DNA of 64,000 nucleotides from Castanea sativa (lineage: Eukaryota; Streptophyta; Magnoliopsida; Fagales; Fagaceae). The notes beneath the pieces were generated by a model. It did no database searches. It was not told where the DNA came from and saw nothing but the letters and a program-made list of their open reading frames with translations. Shown here piece after piece: positions 61,265-64,000 of this stretch; position 1 is the first letter of the stretch; each line of letters opens with the position of its first letter. The stretch covers positions 50,403,636-50,467,635 of the forward strand of contig NC_134017.1 of the NCBI RefSeq assembly GCF_040712315.1. The letters are read 5' to 3'. Position numbers and translations under genes: made by a program.

Positions 61265-61755
61265 TCCACATAACCTGATTATTATTGAATCGAGCTCTGT
61301 GCACTATCAACATGGGAGTCCATGTTGTGTGCAGCGTAACTCAAAGGAGGCCATGTTGTGTCCTTTGGGCTTGCACAGAACTCGGTATTCAGAAAATCGA
61401 GTTATGTGCATTAATACTCGATGATACACAAGGCGAGTTATGTGCAGTGTAATTCATAGGAATCCAACTGTTGGTCTCACATAACTCGATATTCAAAAAA
61501 GTGAGTTATGTACATTGTTACTCAATTATGGAAAAGGCGAGTTATGCGCACTGGGGTTCCACCCCCAGCCCAGATATTTGGATTGATCCAGATGCAGCCC
61601 AAGAGGAATCCCAATGTCTAGACTAGTCTTCCACATAACTCGAATATTGTGAAATCAAGTTATATGCAGTGTAATTCATAGGATTCCAATTGTTGGGCTT
61701 GCATAACTCGATATTCAAAAAAGTGAGTTATGTGCATTGTTACTCGATTATAGAG
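61265..61755. repeat. Array of CGAGTTAT palindromes, right
   Basis: At least six imperfect units of the form ATAACTCGATATTCA...GAGTTATGTGCA spaced 35-200 bp, with intervening GTGTAATTCATAGGA(A/T)TCC repeated twice or more. The array abuts the Copia gag remnant at about 61755 and lies just upstream of the - strand VRN1-like pseudogene. Confidence 0.65.
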
Positions 61756-63117
61756 TCAAAGGATATTGACAAAATTCCATTGACAGAGCTAGTTGGAAAT
61801 TTGTAGACTTATGAGATGGGTTTGTCTAGGATTGGGAAGTCAAGCAAGAGCAATAGCATGGCACTGAAGGCCAAGAGTAGTGACACGGATGAGTCTTTAG
61901 ACAATGAAGATTCTAAAATGAAATCCTACATCACTAAGCAATTCAAGAAGTTCATGAAGAATGCCAAAGCAAAAGGCTTCAACAAGGACCGTAGGCAATC
62001 AATTTCTTCTCAGTCTAAGAGCCAAGACAAAGGGAAGAAGGATGCTAGGGATGGCGGTCAATACATTGTTCCCTCAAGATCTAAGTGTTTTGTGTGTCAA
62101 GGCTTTAGTCACATGAAATAAGAGTACCCTACTTATCTCAAGTCTATTGGGAAAAGTAAGGCATTTGCTGCAACTTTGAGCGACACTGAACCTGAGGATG
62201 ATTCCGAAAATGAAGATGATGGAATCTTAAATGCCTTCACCACCACTGTCAATCTTACCGAGGGGATTGTAGAAGATGTGGATGAAGAAGAGGACTTGGT
62301 GATCAAAGTTTGAGAAGATGGATGAGCAAGATGATATCCACACCGCCTATGCAAAGTTATACAAGGTCTTGAAAAAGCATGAGAAGTTGTATAGGTTGGC
62401 CACTAAGAAGCTCAGTGATGTGGAGCTTGAACGAGAACAACTCTCCATAAAGTTTGATGAAGCCAATCAGACTATTGGAGCATTGAGGTTTGAAAACAAT
62501 TTCTTGGTTGAGAAGATCAAGAAGCTTAAGGCAGACTTGTTCCAAGTTAGAGCTCAGTTGGAGAGGACCTCAAGTGTAAAGCTTGATGAGATTCTCAGTA
62601 TTCAAAAATTTGCTTTCGATCGAACCGGTTGAGGGAATGATTTCTCTTCTCCTAATATTGATTCTTCTAGTACTACTGTTTTTGTTTCTCTTATCAATAA
62701 TATTGAGTCTGAGAATAATGATGCTAAAACTGTGATAGCTAGTGAGAACATAGACAAGGGTAAATCTATCTTAGGAGCATTTAAGCTTGCTAAGAAAGAA
62801 ACCAAAAACCCTAGGGCTAAGAAGAGTAATGCTTAAAGGTCTAAAGAGAAGAAGCAGCATCTTTGTCATCATTCTAGAGCTATTGGACACACTTAACCTA
62901 ATTGCTATAAGTGGCAAGCCACTCAACAGAGCAACAGTATGGTCTTATCTGGAAACCTGAGTTAGTTTCCATCCTCTCTTGCTTCTCTTGGAGATCTCCT
63001 CATGACTCTCATGTTCCTTTCAAACTTGAATGGTTGCAATTCTTCCTCCTCATCATCGGTTCAAGGTTTTGCCAAAAGGAAAGGTTCTTCCAAGGTGTGG
63101 AAGGAAAAAAACTTTAA
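61756..63117 (+). pseudogene. Copia-type gag remnant
   Basis: Begins abruptly inside gag: DIDKIPLTELVGNL, TAG, TYEMGLSRIGKSSK. A zinc knuckle at about 62089-62130 reads CFVCQGFSHMK, then TAA, E, and Tyr in place of the last Cys. Then KSIGKSKAFAATLSDTEPED, and after a frame shift near 62305 a coiled-coil stretch, 62318-62632 (AYAKLYKVLKKHEKLYRLAT ... FENNFLVEKIKKLKADLFQV). Later pieces (about 62850-62940) hold a second CxxH-type knuckle (HLCHHSRAIGHT, NCYKW). Several stops. No pol follows, so the element is truncated. Confidence 0.75.
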
Positions 63118-64000
63118 GTGATTCAGTCACTTTCTCTCTCTCTCCCCTTCTTGTTTTGTTTTTGCATTACTTGTGTGTTTTGCTTTCTTATTTTGAGTCA
63201 GTCTAGTTTTTATCCATTGCTTTGCTTAACATGTTTTTGTTGTTTGTTTTCAGTTTTTGGCTCTATTTTGTTTTCCTCCATAAAAATTAAAAAAAAAAAA
63301 TTGAAAAATCAGAAAGAGACAAAAACAGTGTGTATTTGTGTACATTGGTACTTGTATACCTTGAATGGCCATTGAAACAAAGTTTTCTAAACTTTGTATC
63401 TCTTGTAACTTAGATGAGCATCTCTATGCACAACTAAGTAAGTGAACTTTGTGGCTTTTGTTTGTGATGAGTAAGATTAAGTTATCTCTTGTACTTAACA
63501 CTCGTATCACTCTTTTTGACGGGAAAAACTAAAAAATCTCTAAAGAAAGGCATAAATAACCATCTCACCACTTTTGCCCGCCAATCATGAAATGACATCG
63601 GTATGCTTTGGCATAGCAAAAGTGCAATGTCAAAAAGCTTAACATAATTGGGTATTTCTGTTCTCTCTCTTATATGTCCATGCATTATATGCTTGATAAA
63701 AGAAAAATATGCAAAGAAAATTAAAGAAAATAAATCAAAATGCTTTAAAATATGATTGCAAGCGTGTATTCTAGGAGATGTAGGAGTTATAGGATGAACC
63801 TCGAAGGTGATAGTCCCCATCAAGCAGTTATAATCGTGTGTGAGTTAAATTGATTTACTCATATCTCAAATCGTCATAACATATATACACTCATGTAATC
63901 TTGCGATATTTTTTACACACAACACGCAATATTCTTTGATACTTTTGATATACGTGCAGGTACAATGTGATTTGGCCATCACAAGGTTTACATGCATTAA
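63118..64000. other. Unassigned region at the window end
   Basis: A T-rich stretch follows the gag remnant and may be internal sequence of the same element. A 113-codon minus frame at 63823-63482 shows no domain I recognise. Nothing else is supported. Confidence 0.3.

Noticed and set aside
1..64000. Organelle DNA insertions or integrated plant viruses
   Set aside because: No recognisable chloroplast or mitochondrial genes and no viral replicase or coat-protein frames were seen on either strand.

Overview
This window is nuclear DNA from a flowering plant, most likely a woody eudicot. It is AT-rich, has spliced genes with GT-AG introns, and is dominated by decayed plant transposable elements. 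The repeat families remind me of Fagaceae (oak/chestnut/beech), but that is a low-confidence impression. There are no bacterial operons, CRISPR arrays, rRNA genes or convincing tRNA genes.

Only two intact protein-coding genes are visible, both on the + strand. (1) 28207-38249 is a six-exon MACPF-domain gene that I recognise as CAD1 (CONSTITUTIVELY ACTIVATED CELL DEATH 1), a regulator of salicylate-linked cell death. Its 5.7-kb first intron holds an L1 remnant, a 5'-truncated SINE and a 205-bp tandem duplication. (2) 41387-45368 is a six-exon NRT1/PTR (NPF) transporter, probably subfamily 4, with a 9-nt first exon. All splice phases agree in both genes.

Layout. 1-8400: AT-rich repeat ground. 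It includes one copy of a local duplication (partner at 24.4-26.1 kb) interrupted by two insertions, one of them a ~4-kb block with an LTR-like sequence flanked by an 8-bp direct repeat. 8401-19520: a complete but dead Ty3/gypsy element of the Tat type (RT, RNase H, second RNase H, integrase, antisense gene), with LTRs of 596 and 634 bp and target duplication AGTAT. A 1408-bp solo LTR of another family sits inside its pol. 19521-28040: repeat ground with a TRIM-like element and two well-defined MITEs. 28.2-45.4 kb: the two genes. 45.4-47.3 kb: intergenic, with a fold-back element. 47.4-61.8 kb: a mosaic bounded by arrays of CGAGTTAT palindromes. It holds two broken VRN1-like B3 genes, several broken transposon-type ORFs, a 1439-bp solo LTR of the same family as the one at 12 kb, and an 821-bp non-autonomous hAT element. 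61756-63117: a broken Copia-type gag. 63118-64000: nothing recognised.

The two intact genes have no evident functional link. The most informative part of the window is its insertion history: several elements have exact target duplications, and for at least three of them a related 'empty' site is present elsewhere in the window. The least explained part is the palindrome-bounded 14-kb block at 47.4-61.8 kb.
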